From: Pseudomonadota bacterium
GTDB lineage: Bacteria > Pseudomonadota > Alphaproteobacteria > UBA828
Assembly: GCA_027624955.1 (NCBI GenBank)
Contig: JAQBTG010000014.1
Span: 19,773 to 83,772, forward strand
Length of the DNA stretch: 64,000 nt
Direction: 5' to 3'
Shown here: positions 24,349 to 32,664 of the stretch, in pieces
Numbering within the stretch: position 1 is the stretch's first letter
Layout of the letters: each line of letters begins with the position of its first letter
Notes under the pieces: model-generated
Seen by the model: the letters and a program-made list of their open reading frames with translations, nothing else
Database searches by the model: none
Told to the model about the DNA's origin: nothing
Position numbers and translations under genes: made by a program

Positions 24349-26161
24349 CGAGACAGTCCACGGCAAGGGCCGGCCTGAGCTTGCCGACGCCGCTGGCGAT
24401 GGCGCTGCCGCTCCGGTGTTGGCGGAACTGAAATATTCAGGATTGGGCGTGTCCGCCGGCATCGCGATTGGCCCGGCGCATGTGATGGAGCGCGGCCTGA
24501 TCGATGTGCCCGACTATTGCGTCACCGACATCGACGCCGAGCTAAAACGTTTTGATGGCGCCGTACAATTTTCGATTAAGCAGGTCGAGAAATTGCGCAT
24601 TAAGGCGTCGGCGCTGTCCGGGGCGGCGGCGGAGGAACTGACCTATCTGCTCGAAGCGCACCGCCAAATGCTGGCCGGCTCGCGCCTTGTCCGCGGTGTC
24701 GAAGACCGCATTCGCAAGGACAAGCTTAACGCCGAAGCGGCCGTGCAGGCCGAGTTGTCGCAAATCGGTCATGCCTTCGCGGAGATTGAGGATACCTATC
24801 TCGCCGGCAAGATTCAGGAGGTGCGTGAAGTCAGCGCCCGCCTGGTTCGCAATTTAACCAAAGCGGATTATCAGGCCTTCTCGGGCTTGGTGCCGGGCTC
24901 AATTATCATTGCCGAGGAAATTACACCAGCGGATACAGCGTTGATGGATCCGGCGATCGTCGGCGGATTCGCATCCGCCCTCGGTGGCGCCGAAGGGCAT
25001 ACCACGATCATGGCGCGCTCGCTCGGGCTGCCGGCGGTTTTGGGCGTCCCCAACCTTGTGCATGACGTGCGGCCGGGCGATATAATTGTCGTCGACGGCG
25101 TGCGCGGCACGGTGATCGTCAATCCAAGCGCGGCAACCATCGCCCGCTTCGAGCGCCGGCGCGAAGCCCTTGCCAGGCGCCAGCGCCAGCTTGAGCGTTT
25201 GCGCAGCGTACCTGCCATGACCCGCGATGAAGTGCGCATAACATTGCAGTGCAATTTGGAATTGCCCTCTGAATTGGCCTTGGCCCGTCAAGTCGGCGCC
25301 GAAGGCGTCGGCCTGCTGCGCAGTGAATTCCTTTATATGAACCGCGATACATTGCCTAGCGAAGACGAGCAATATGTTGCCTTCAGGGACATCCTCGAAG
25401 GCATGGAAGGCCACCCCGTAACCGTGCGCACCCTCGATGTGGGCAGCGACAAACTAGCCTATTCTCTGGGCGAGCATATCAGTCCAAGCGCCAACCCAGC
25501 ATTGGGTCTGCGCGCAATCCGCCTATCTCTCAAAGTGCGCAAATTGCTCGAAACCCAACTCGCTGCCATGTTGCGTGCGAGCGCGCATGGCAAACTCCGC
25601 ATCCTGCTGCCGATGATCAATACTTCGAGCGAGATCAAGCGTGTCCGCGAAGCAATGGATAAGGTGGTCCGGCGGTTGGAGCGCAAGCGCGCGGCCATGT
25701 CGGACCCGTTGCCCCAACTCGGCATCATGATCGAGACGCCGGGCGCCGCATTGACCGCCGACAGCCTGGCCAAGAATTGCGATTATTTCTCCATCGGTAC
25801 CAACGACCTCACCATGTATACCCTGGCCGCCGACCGCGGAGACGAGCAGGTGGCGCATCTTTATGACCCGCTGCACCCGGCCGTACTGCGGCTTATCAGA
25901 TATACTGCGCAAGCCGGCGCCGCTGCCGGAATTCCGGTTAATCTATGCGGTGAAATGGCGGGCGACCCACGCTTAACGGCGCTGCTGTTGGGCTTGGGAT
26001 TGCGCGACCTTTCAATGTCCGCGCCCAATTTGCCGCGCGTCAAGCAGCGCGTCCTGGGCCTTGAAATGTCGGATGCACAGCGGCGCGCCGAACAAATCAT
26101 GGAACAATCCGATTCGGGCATCATAGCTGCGCTCCTGGACGATTTTAACACCCTCGAATAG
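24338..26161 (+). CDS. ptsP: Phosphoenolpyruvate-protein phosphotransferase (Enzyme I)
   Basis: This 607-residue protein takes phosphate from PEP and gives it to HPr. His221 in GGAEGHTTIMARSLGLPAVLG is the active histidine. The PEP-binding barrel contains GVGLLRSEFLYMNR, MIETPGA, FSIGTNDLTMYTLAADR and Cys537 in VNLCGEMAGD. It lacks the N-terminal GAF domain of the longer PtsP of enterobacteria, so its size is that of a plain PtsI. It is the last gene of the EIIA-HPr-EI set and the entry point of the regulatory PTS here. Confidence 0.94.
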   Translation: MKIDETVHGKGRPELADAAGDGAAAPVLAELKYSGLGVSAGIAIGPAHVMERGLIDVPDYCVTDIDAELKRFDGAVQFSIKQVEKLRIKASALSGAAAEELTYLLEAHRQMLAGSRLVRGVEDRIRKDKLNAEAAVQAELSQIGHAFAEIEDTYLAGKIQEVREVSARLVRNLTKADYQAFSGLVPGSIIIAEEITPADTALMDPAIVGGFASALGGAEGHTTIMARSLGLPAVLGVPNLVHDVRPGDIIVVDGVRGTVIVNPSAATIARFERRREALARRQRQLERLRSVPAMTRDEVRITLQCNLELPSELALARQVGAEGVGLLRSEFLYMNRDTLPSEDEQYVAFRDILEGMEGHPVTVRTLDVGSDKLAYSLGEHISPSANPALGLRAIRLSLKVRKLLETQLAAMLRASAHGKLRILLPMINTSSEIKRVREAMDKVVRRLERKRAAMSDPLPQLGIMIETPGAALTADSLAKNCDYFSIGTNDLTMYTLAADRGDEQVAHLYDPLHPAVLRLIRYTAQAGAAAGIPVNLCGEMAGDPRLTALLLGLGLRDLSMSAPNLPRVKQRVLGLEMSDAQRRAEQIMEQSDSGIIAALLDDFNTLE

Positions 26162-26301
26162 CCGTCAAATAACCGATTTTCCGCCGTGTGCGCCTTGTGT
26201 GCCACGGGCGGCGGTGTTACAACGCCGCGCGCGGCAGGAGCGCCGTTTTGGTGCCCGCCACCCTCGTCAAACCCTCAGCCATCTACGCCGGAGAATATTC
26301 C

Positions 26302-27597
26302 ATGTCGGACGCTACCGATTTCAAGGTCAAAGACATTTCGCTCGCCGATTGGGGCCGCAAGGAAATCGCCATCGCGGAAACTGAAATGCCGGGCCTCATG
26401 GCGCTGCGCCAGGAATTTGGCGCCGCCGCACCGCTTTCCGGCGCGCGCATTCTCGGCTGCCTGCACATGACCATCCAAACCGCCGTCCTCATCGAGACAT
26501 TGACGGCGCTCGGCGCGACGGTGCGGTGGTCAAGCTGCAATATCTTCTCGACCCAAGATCACGCGGCGGCGGCGATCGCCGTCACCGGCGTGCCGGTGTT
26601 CGCCTGGAAGGGCGAGACCGAAGAAGAATATGAATGGTGCATCAAGCAAACCATCGAAGCACCGGACGGCTGGCGGGTGAATATGATCCTCGATGATGGC
26701 GGCGATCTGACCAAGATTCTGCATGACAGCTATGGCGACCAGATGGCCGCGGTCAAGGGAGTCTCGGAAGAGACCACCACCGGCGTGCTGCGCCTCTATG
26801 ACATGGAAAAAGCCGGCACCCTCAAGGTGCCAGCCATCAACGTCAATGATTCCGTCACCAAGTCGAAATTCGACAATCTCTACGGCTGCCGCGAGAGCCT
26901 CGTGGACGGCATCAAACGGGCGACCGACGTGATGCTGGCCGGGAAAATAGCGGTGGTGAACGGCTATGGCGACGTTGGCAAAGGCTGTGCGGTTTCGCTG
27001 CGCGGCCAAGGCGCTCGAGTGTTGGTGACCGAGGTCGATCCGATCTGCGCCCTGCAGGCTTCGATGGAGGGCTATGAGGTCACCACCATGGACGATGCGG
27101 CATCCCGGGGCGATATCTTCGTCACCGCGACCGGCAATTTGGATGTGATTACCCTCGATCACATGCGCCAGATGAAGGACCGCGCCATCGTCTGCAATAT
27201 CGGCCATTTCGATTCTGAAATTCAGATCGCCGAGCTGCAGAATTACCCCTGGCACGAGGTCAAGCCGCAGGTCGACGAGGTCGAATTTCCCGATGGCAAG
27301 CGTTTGATCGTGCTGGCTAAGGGCCGCTTGGTGAATTTGGGCTGTGCTACCGGCCATCCCAGTTTCGTTATGAGCACCTCTTTTTCAAATCAGGTGTTGG
27401 CGCAGATGGAACTTTGGGCCAACAACGGGATGTATGAGAACAAGGTCTATACCCTGCCCAAATATCTCGATGAGAAAGTCGCAGCGCTGCATTTGGACAA
27501 GCTCGGCGTCAAGCTCACCAAGTTAAGCGATGAACAGGCCAAATATATCGGTGTGTCCGCGGATGGTCCCTTCAAGTCCGATCACTACCGTTATTAA
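26302..27597 (+). CDS. ahcY: Adenosylhomocysteinase
   Basis: This NAD-dependent enzyme splits S-adenosylhomocysteine to adenosine and homocysteine, relieving inhibition of methyltransferases. The 431-residue protein has the NAD motif [21 protein letters not shown], the catalytic region [26 protein letters not shown], and the C-terminal KSDHYRY that reaches the neighbouring subunit. It lacks the insertion of about 40 residues found in many bacterial enzymes and has the length of the animal type. A GGAGA ribosome-binding site supports 26302; the frame extends upstream to 26188. Confidence 0.95.
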   Translation: MSDATDFKVKDISLADWGRKEIAIAETEMPGLMALRQEFGAAAPLSGARILGCLHMTIQTAVLIETLTALGATVRWSSCNIFSTQDHAAAAIAVTGVPVFAWKGETEEEYEWCIKQTIEAPDGWRVNMILDDGGDLTKILHDSYGDQMAAVKGVSEETTTGVLRLYDMEKAGTLKVPAINVNDSVTKSKFDNLYGCRESLVDGIKRATDVMLAGKIAVVNGYGDVGKGCAVSLRGQGARVLVTEVDPICALQASMEGYEVTTMDDAASRGDIFVTATGNLDVITLDHMRQMKDRAIVCNIGHFDSEIQIAELQNYPWHEVKPQVDEVEFPDGKRLIVLAKGRLVNLGCATGHPSFVMSTSFSNQVLAQMELWANNGMYENKVYTLPKYLDEKVAALHLDKLGVKLTKLSDEQAKYIGVSADGPFKSDHYRY

Positions 27598-27628
27598 CGG
27601 TATGGCAACCGTTCTGGGTTAAGGATAG

Positions 27629-27647
27629 GGGCCCGCCGGGCGGGCCC
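27629..27647. terminator. Strong GC hairpin between ahcY and the small membrane protein gene
   Basis: GGGCCCGCC and GGCGGGCCC are perfect complements around a single base (in practice a seven-pair stem with a five-base loop). The hairpin lies in the 57-base gap between two convergent genes. There is no downstream T-run, so the mode of action is uncertain. Confidence 0.5.
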
Positions 27648-27654
27648 GCGCACC

Positions 27655-27798
27655 TTAATCCCCGCCCTCCGGAAGAGAGTCCGTATGATCGTCGGCGCGC
27701 GGGTCTAACATAATTTTGCGTGCGCTGTACCAGATCAGAACACCAACGATACCGGTCGAAAGCATGATCAGTAGCGGCAAGGCGAGATCCCAAGTCAT
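27655..27798 (-). CDS. Small single-pass membrane protein, 47 residues
   Basis: A short gene with an excellent ribosome-binding site (AAGGAGAG, seven bases before the ATG). The product starts MTWDLALPLLIMLSTGIVGV, one membrane helix of about 22 residues. It continues with a basic junction (YSARK) and an acidic soluble tail (DPRADDHTDSLPEGGD). The longer open frame to 27939 has no ribosome-binding site. I do not recognise the family. Its divergent position to divL, with a FNR-like box between them, hints at oxygen-linked expression, but that is inference. Confidence 0.6.
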   Translation of the reverse strand: MTWDLALPLLIMLSTGIVGVLIWYSARKIMLDPRADDHTDSLPEGGD

Positions 27799-27897
27799 TG
27801 CTTCTCTCCTTAAAAGTATATTCACCATAAATTGCTCGGCGCAGCAGTGTCGCGCCGACAATGTTGCCCATTTCAACCGAAATCCACGCAGCACGCT

Positions 27898-27911
27898 TTG
27901 AGGTAGATCAA
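27898..27911. promoter_or_regulatory. FNR/Anr-like box in the divergent divL / small-protein region
   Basis: TTGAG-GTAG-ATCAA matches the FNR consensus TTGAT-N4-ATCAA with one mismatch. It is centred about 106 bases upstream of the small-protein start and 63 bases upstream of the divL start. A single site with one mismatch can arise by chance. Confidence 0.35.
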
Positions 27912-27967
27912 ACTGGGCATGCGGTATCTTGTTTGGCATTCAGTTGACCCCTAACATTGGTCTGTCT

Positions 27968-30394
27968 ATGACAGCTCACGGAGCCCTCAGCGCTGTGCGC
28001 CGGACGATGGCTGGATTTATGTTTCTGGCTGTCGCTCTGGCTGCCAAGGGCGCATTCGCAGCCTGGCAAGCCGATGACGCGGCGCTCCTTGGCGTGGGCG
28101 GTGTCGCTTTGCTTGCATTCGCAGCGGCGATCCATTTCCGCGCCGGGCTTTTGCAGCAACGCATCACCGGCGCAGAACTGCAAAAAACGGCGTTTAGCGC
28201 GCGGCGCATGCTCGAATCCGAGCTAAAGACCGCCGGCATTCACATCCTCAACGTTCAGAACCCCGGCGGCAAAGGCGCGGCCACGCGGGAAAGCTTTAAG
28301 GAGGCCCTAGGCGAACTATTGTCGGCTGAGGATTGCGTCCAGCTTTTCGCCGCAATTGACGGCCTGGTTGAGAACGGAAAATCGCTGTCTCTGCGTTGCG
28401 CCGGACGGATCGACGGCGAGACATATGCGGTCAACGGCTTTGTCGCCGGCGCCGGCGACATCACGCTAATCCTGCGCGATTGCTCCCACGAACGCGCGCA
28501 AAGCGCCGAATTGAGCGCCGAGATCGACCATTTGCGGCTCCTTCTCGATGCCGTTGAAATGCCCATATGGCAACGCGCCGCCAATTTGGATTTAAGCTGG
28601 TGCAACAAATCCTACGCGCGGCACGTCGATTCGTCGCCGCGCCGCGTGCAACGAGAGCATGGTCCCGAATTGATCTCCGGCGTCGGGCGGGTAGAAGCGC
28701 GCGCGCTCGCGCAAGCGGTCGTGCAGGGCCGCATGGTAAATCGCGCCCGCCACCATGTTGTGGTTGGCGGCGAGCGCCGCTATCTGGACATTGTCGAATC
28801 GCCTCTTGGCCCCAGTGGCAGTGATGGCGGCGGAACCGTTGGCTGGGCGCACGATATCAGCGACTTGGAACAAGCCGAGGCCGATCTCAAGCGCCACATC
28901 GAGGCGCACGCGCAAGTCTTGCAGTCGCTCAACACCTCAATCGCCGTCTATGCGGCCGATACGCGCCTGATATTTTTCAACAGTGAATTCGTCAAATTGT
29001 TTGATCTCGACGAGGGTTGGCTGAGCGGCGAGCCGACCTTGTCCGAAGTGCTGGAAGCACAGCGTGAGCGGCGGCGCCTGCCCGAGCAGGCCGATTGGCG
29101 TCTCTATAAGAAACGGACGAACGATCTCTTTACCAGCGTCACCGAGCCCGAAGAGGAATTGCTGCACCTGCCGGACGGCTCGACCCTGCGCCATGTCGTA
29201 CTGCCGCATCCGTTTGGCGGCCTGCAGTTCATGTCGCAGGACGTCACCGATAGATACACTCTGGAGCGCTCCTACAGCACTTTGACGGCGGTGCAGCGCG
29301 CGACACTCGACAATCTGTTCGAGGCGGTTGCCGTGTTTGGCGCTGACGGCAAGCTCAAACTGTCAAATCCCGGCTTCGCGACCCTGTGGGAACTCAGTCA
29401 GGAGCAATTGGTCGGCGAGCCGCATATAGCCGAAATCACCGAAATGTCGCGCAAATTTATCGATGGCGGCGACGATTGGGAAAATTATAAAACCGTTCAT
29501 ATTGCGCGGATCAGTGAGCGTGAGCGATCGACGATGCGGCTCGAGCGGTGCGATCAGAAAGTGCTGGAGTGCACTTATGTGCCGCTGCCTGACGGCGCGA
29601 CGCTGATCACCTATCTCGATATCACTGACAGCTTTCAAGTTGAGCGTGCGCTGCGCGACCGCGCGCAGGCGTTGGAAGCCGCTGATCGCCTCAAATCCGA
29701 ATTTATCGCCAATGTTTCTTACGAGCTGCGCACGCCGCTCAATACGGTTATCGGCTTTACCGAAATTTTGGCCAATCAATATTTCGGCCAGCTCAATGAG
29801 CGCCAACAGGAATATGTCTCGGGCATTCTGCAATCCTCTCAGCAATTGCTGTCGCTGATCAACAACATCCTCGATTTAGCCACCATAGAGGCCGGCCTGA
29901 TGGTGTTGGAGATCGAATCGATCGATGTGCATGCAACCTTATTGAGCATGCTTAATCTGCTCCAGGAACGCGTGCGCTCCAAACAGCTTCAGGTCGCGTT
30001 CGACTGCGATCCTGACATCGGCCAGATGGAAGCCGACGAGCGGCGGATTAAACAGATAATCTTCAACCTCCTGAACAACGCGACAAAATATACACCGGCA
30101 AGCGGATCGATGACGCTGGGCGCACGGCGCGAGGGCCATGACATCCATGTCTGGGTGTCTGATTCCGGCGTGGGAATTGCCGGTGGGGAACATGGCCAAG
30201 CATTCGAGCGGTTTTGGCAGGCCGACAATCCGCTGGCGCGCCAGGGCGGTACCGGGCTTGGCTTGTCGTTGGTCAAGAATTTCGTCGAATTGCATGGCGG
30301 CTCCGTGACCTTGGACTCGGCTCTCGAAAAAGGCACGACGGTGACCTGTGTGTTCCCAAGCCGCCAAGCAAGTTCGCGTGCGGCCGAGATTTGA
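27968..30394 (+). CDS. divL: DivL-like PAS-domain pseudo-histidine kinase (Tyr in place of His)
   Basis: About 808 residues: two N-terminal membrane segments (residues about 8-55), several PAS-like domains (roughly 180-570), then a HisKA and HATPase_c core. In the H-box the phospho-acceptor histidine is replaced by tyrosine: NVSYELRTPLN, Tyr585. The ATP-binding lid is intact (LLNNATKY near 700, DSGVGI near 731, GTGLGLSL near 760). This tyrosine is the hallmark of DivL, which in Caulobacter controls CckA and the CtrA cell-cycle pathway. The location beside tsaE-amgK-murU-addBA supports the assignment. The start is uncertain; a TTG at 27929 is also in frame. Confidence 0.87.
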   Translation: MTAHGALSAVRRTMAGFMFLAVALAAKGAFAAWQADDAALLGVGGVALLAFAAAIHFRAGLLQQRITGAELQKTAFSARRMLESELKTAGIHILNVQNPGGKGAATRESFKEALGELLSAEDCVQLFAAIDGLVENGKSLSLRCAGRIDGETYAVNGFVAGAGDITLILRDCSHERAQSAELSAEIDHLRLLLDAVEMPIWQRAANLDLSWCNKSYARHVDSSPRRVQREHGPELISGVGRVEARALAQAVVQGRMVNRARHHVVVGGERRYLDIVESPLGPSGSDGGGTVGWAHDISDLEQAEADLKRHIEAHAQVLQSLNTSIAVYAADTRLIFFNSEFVKLFDLDEGWLSGEPTLSEVLEAQRERRRLPEQADWRLYKKRTNDLFTSVTEPEEELLHLPDGSTLRHVVLPHPFGGLQFMSQDVTDRYTLERSYSTLTAVQRATLDNLFEAVAVFGADGKLKLSNPGFATLWELSQEQLVGEPHIAEITEMSRKFIDGGDDWENYKTVHIARISERERSTMRLERCDQKVLECTYVPLPDGATLITYLDITDSFQVERALRDRAQALEAADRLKSEFIANVSYELRTPLNTVIGFTEILANQYFGQLNERQQEYVSGILQSSQQLLSLINNILDLATIEAGLMVLEIESIDVHATLLSMLNLLQERVRSKQLQVAFDCDPDIGQMEADERRIKQIIFNLLNNATKYTPASGSMTLGARREGHDIHVWVSDSGVGIAGGEHGQAFERFWQADNPLARQGGTGLGLSLVKNFVELHGGSVTLDSALEKGTTVTCVFPSRQASSRAAEI

Positions 30395-30437
30395 ACCGTT
30401 GCCGTCACGCCGCCGCAGGTATGCTATGATTTAGGCG

Positions 30438-30923
30438 ATGTCGCATCCTGACGATTTGCATCCCTTCCTTGTGCGGCTCGATGGCCTGAGCGCCACCGAC
30501 GCGCTCGCCGGCCGCTTGGCACACCTGGCCGAGGCCGGCGATATTATCGGCCTTGCCGGTGATCTTGGTGCCGGCAAAACGACCTTCGCGCGCGCCTTTA
30601 TTTGTGCCCGGATGGGCCCCGTCGACGTGCCGAGCCCGACATTCACGCTGGTTCAGATTTATGAGAATGATGGCGGCGCGCCGGTTTGGCATTTTGATCT
30701 CTACCGGTTGGAGGATTCCGAAGAGATTTATGAGCTCGGCATCGAAGAGGCCTTCGGTAGCGCGATCTGCCTGATCGAGTGGCCGGAAAAAATGGCCGGC
30801 AACGAACCGCTGGACTGGTTGGAGATGCGCCTGACTGCGGGCGACAGCGAAACCTCCCGGCGCGCGGCATTCATGGCGCACGGTGCGCGCGCCGCGCACT
30901 TGCTGCGCCGCCTCAGGGCATGA
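30438..30923 (+). CDS. tsaE: tRNA threonylcarbamoyladenosine biosynthesis ATPase TsaE
   Basis: This 161-residue P-loop protein (GDLGAGKTTF, residues 41-50) works with TsaB and TsaD to make the t6A base next to the anticodon of ANN-decoding tRNAs. PSPTFTLVQIYEN, VWHFDLYRLEDSEE and LIEWPEKM are the family signatures. Its stop overlaps the next gene by four bases, starting a run of five overlapping genes. Confidence 0.94.
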   Translation: MSHPDDLHPFLVRLDGLSATDALAGRLAHLAEAGDIIGLAGDLGAGKTTFARAFICARMGPVDVPSPTFTLVQIYENDGGAPVWHFDLYRLEDSEEIYELGIEEAFGSAICLIEWPEKMAGNEPLDWLEMRLTAGDSETSRRAAFMAHGARAAHLLRRLRA

Positions 30924-31924
30924 CGAACTTGGCGCGCGGGGCACCTGAGCGCGGCCGTGAAATAGATCACTTTCTCTCCGCCGCCGGATGGTCCGGCGCG
31001 GTGTGCGCGCCGTTGGCCGGCGATGCCTCGGCGCGACGCTATCTGCGCTTGCGGCGCGGGAGTGAAAGCGCCGTGCTGATGGATTCCGGCGCCACAGATA
31101 TCGGGCCGTTCTGCCATGTCGCGCGGCACTTGCGCGGCCTCGGCTACAGTGCGCCCGGTATTCTGGCCGAAGATAGCGCCGGGCGCTTGTTGCTGCTCGA
31201 GGATTTGGGCGATCTCAGTTTTTCGCGCTGCCTCGAAGACCCGAGCGGCCCCGCTGCGGTGATGCTCTATAGCGCCGCCGTCGATCTTCTTGTCGAACTG
31301 GGCAGAGCGCCGGTTGGCGCAGGTATTCCGGCCATGGACGCGGATTATCTGGCGGCTGAAATCCGCCTGTTCGCTGAATGGTGGCCGCCCGACGGCAGTG
31401 CTGCGCCGGCACGGGCGGCGCAAGTCGATGCTTGGGTTGCGGCATGGCGGGACGCACATGAGCTCGCTCTGATGCCGCCCCAGGGCCTCGCCTTGCGCGA
31501 TTTTCACGCTGCCAATCTGATGTGGTTGCCGGGCCGCGAAGGGCTCGGCAGGGTCGGCCTGCTCGATTTTCAAGACGCCGTCGCGGCGCCGCTCGCCTAT
31601 GATCTGATGTCGCTGTTGCAAGATGTCCGCCGCGACGTGCCGGAGGATTTACAGGCGGCGATGATCGCGCGCTTCCTCGCCGCCTTTCCTGAGCTCGACG
31701 TCGCGGCGTTCCGCACCGCCTACGCGATCTTGGGCGCCCATCGCAATCTCCGTATCGCCGGCATTTTTTCACGTCTTGCCCGGCGTGATGGCAAGCGCGG
31801 TTATCTCGACTATCTGCCACGGGTGTGGCGCTACATCGCCGCCGATCTCCGCCACCCGGCCTTGGCGCCGGTCGCGCAATGGCTCGCCCAACATGTGCCG
31901 GCGTCGCAGCGCGGGGGCGGGTGA
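30920..31924 (+). CDS. amgK: N-acetylmuramate/N-acetylglucosamine kinase AmgK (APH-fold)
   Basis: This 334-residue protein has the aminoglycoside-phosphotransferase fold. In the AmgK family it phosphorylates MurNAc and GlcNAc at C1 to recycle cell-wall sugars straight to UDP-MurNAc, bypassing fosfomycin-sensitive synthesis. Evidence: GDASARRYLRLRRG (nucleotide loop), LLLLEDLGD, LRDFHAANLMWL (catalytic loop) and LLDFQDAVAAPLAYDLMSLLQD (metal-binding DFQD). The neighbour murU encodes the next enzyme of the same pathway, which strongly supports the assignment. Start fixed by the ATGA overlap with tsaE. Confidence 0.88.
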   Translation: MTNLARGAPERGREIDHFLSAAGWSGAVCAPLAGDASARRYLRLRRGSESAVLMDSGATDIGPFCHVARHLRGLGYSAPGILAEDSAGRLLLLEDLGDLSFSRCLEDPSGPAAVMLYSAAVDLLVELGRAPVGAGIPAMDADYLAAEIRLFAEWWPPDGSAAPARAAQVDAWVAAWRDAHELALMPPQGLALRDFHAANLMWLPGREGLGRVGLLDFQDAVAAPLAYDLMSLLQDVRRDVPEDLQAAMIARFLAAFPELDVAAFRTAYAILGAHRNLRIAGIFSRLARRDGKRGYLDYLPRVWRYIAADLRHPALAPVAQWLAQHVPASQRGGG

Positions 31925-32664
31925 TGAGCACGGATTTTCCAAGCCATGCAATGGTGCTTGCCGCAGGGCTCGGCACGCGCATGCGCGCCGCCAGCGATAG
32001 CTTGCCGAAACCGCTGATGTCGTGCGCCGGCAGGCCGCTGATCGACCATGTGCTCGATCTACTGGCTGCCGCCGGCAGTCAATCGGTCGTGGTTAATAGC
32101 CATTATCTTGGTGATGTGCTGGCCGCGCATGTTGAAGCGTACGCCGCCCGCCATGCTACACCAGCGATTCGTCTGTCGCCTGAAAAGCAGTTGCTGGATA
32201 CTGGCGGCGGTGTGGCACAGGCGTTGCCGCATTTGGGCCCGGCGCCGTTTTTTGTGCTCAACAGCGACGCCATTTTGGATAGCGCGACGGCGCTGGGGCG
32301 GCTCGCGGCGGCCTGGGACGACGCGCGCATGGATGCGCTGCTGCTGCTCTGCCCCCCGGCGCGCGCGGTCGGCCATTCCGGCGGCGGCGATTTCCACCTC
32401 GGCGAGGACGGCCGCCCGGTGCGCGCCATCGGTGCCGCCGACGCGCATATCTTTTGCGGCGTTCAATTGCTTCACCCGCGCCTGTTTCACAATGCGCCGA
32501 GCGGCCCCTATTCGCTTAATTTGCATTATGACGAGGCCGCTGCGGCGGGGCGTCTGTTCGCCCTCGAACATGACGGCTGGTGGTATCATGTTGGCACGCC
32601 CGAGGCGTTGGCTGAAGCCGGGCGGCGGTTGTTGCAGGCGCGGCGCGAAGGAGCGCGCGAATGA
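31924..32664 (+). CDS. murU: N-acetylmuramate-1-phosphate uridylyltransferase MurU
   Basis: This 246-residue nucleotidyltransferase makes UDP-MurNAc from MurNAc-1-phosphate and UTP. The signature MVLAAGLGTRMRAASDSLPKPLMSCAGRPL begins at residue 10. FFVLNSDAILDSA holds the metal-binding Asp, and EHDGWWYHVGTPEAL is the C-terminal motif. Its first base is the last base of amgK (TGATG), and its end overlaps addB by four bases. It is the partner enzyme of AmgK in the cell-wall recycling shortcut. Confidence 0.88.
   Translation: MSTDFPSHAMVLAAGLGTRMRAASDSLPKPLMSCAGRPLIDHVLDLLAAAGSQSVVVNSHYLGDVLAAHVEAYAARHATPAIRLSPEKQLLDTGGGVAQALPHLGPAPFFVLNSDAILDSATALGRLAAAWDDARMDALLLLCPPARAVGHSGGGDFHLGEDGRPVRAIGAADAHIFCGVQLLHPRLFHNAPSGPYSLNLHYDEAAAAGRLFALEHDGWWYHVGTPEALAEAGRRLLQARREGARE

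Noticed and set aside
26162..26301. Possible SAH or SAM riboswitch before ahcY
   Set aside because: The leader is only 140 bases. A GAGCGC-like segment is present, but the conserved core and pairing of the SAH riboswitch could not be laid out.
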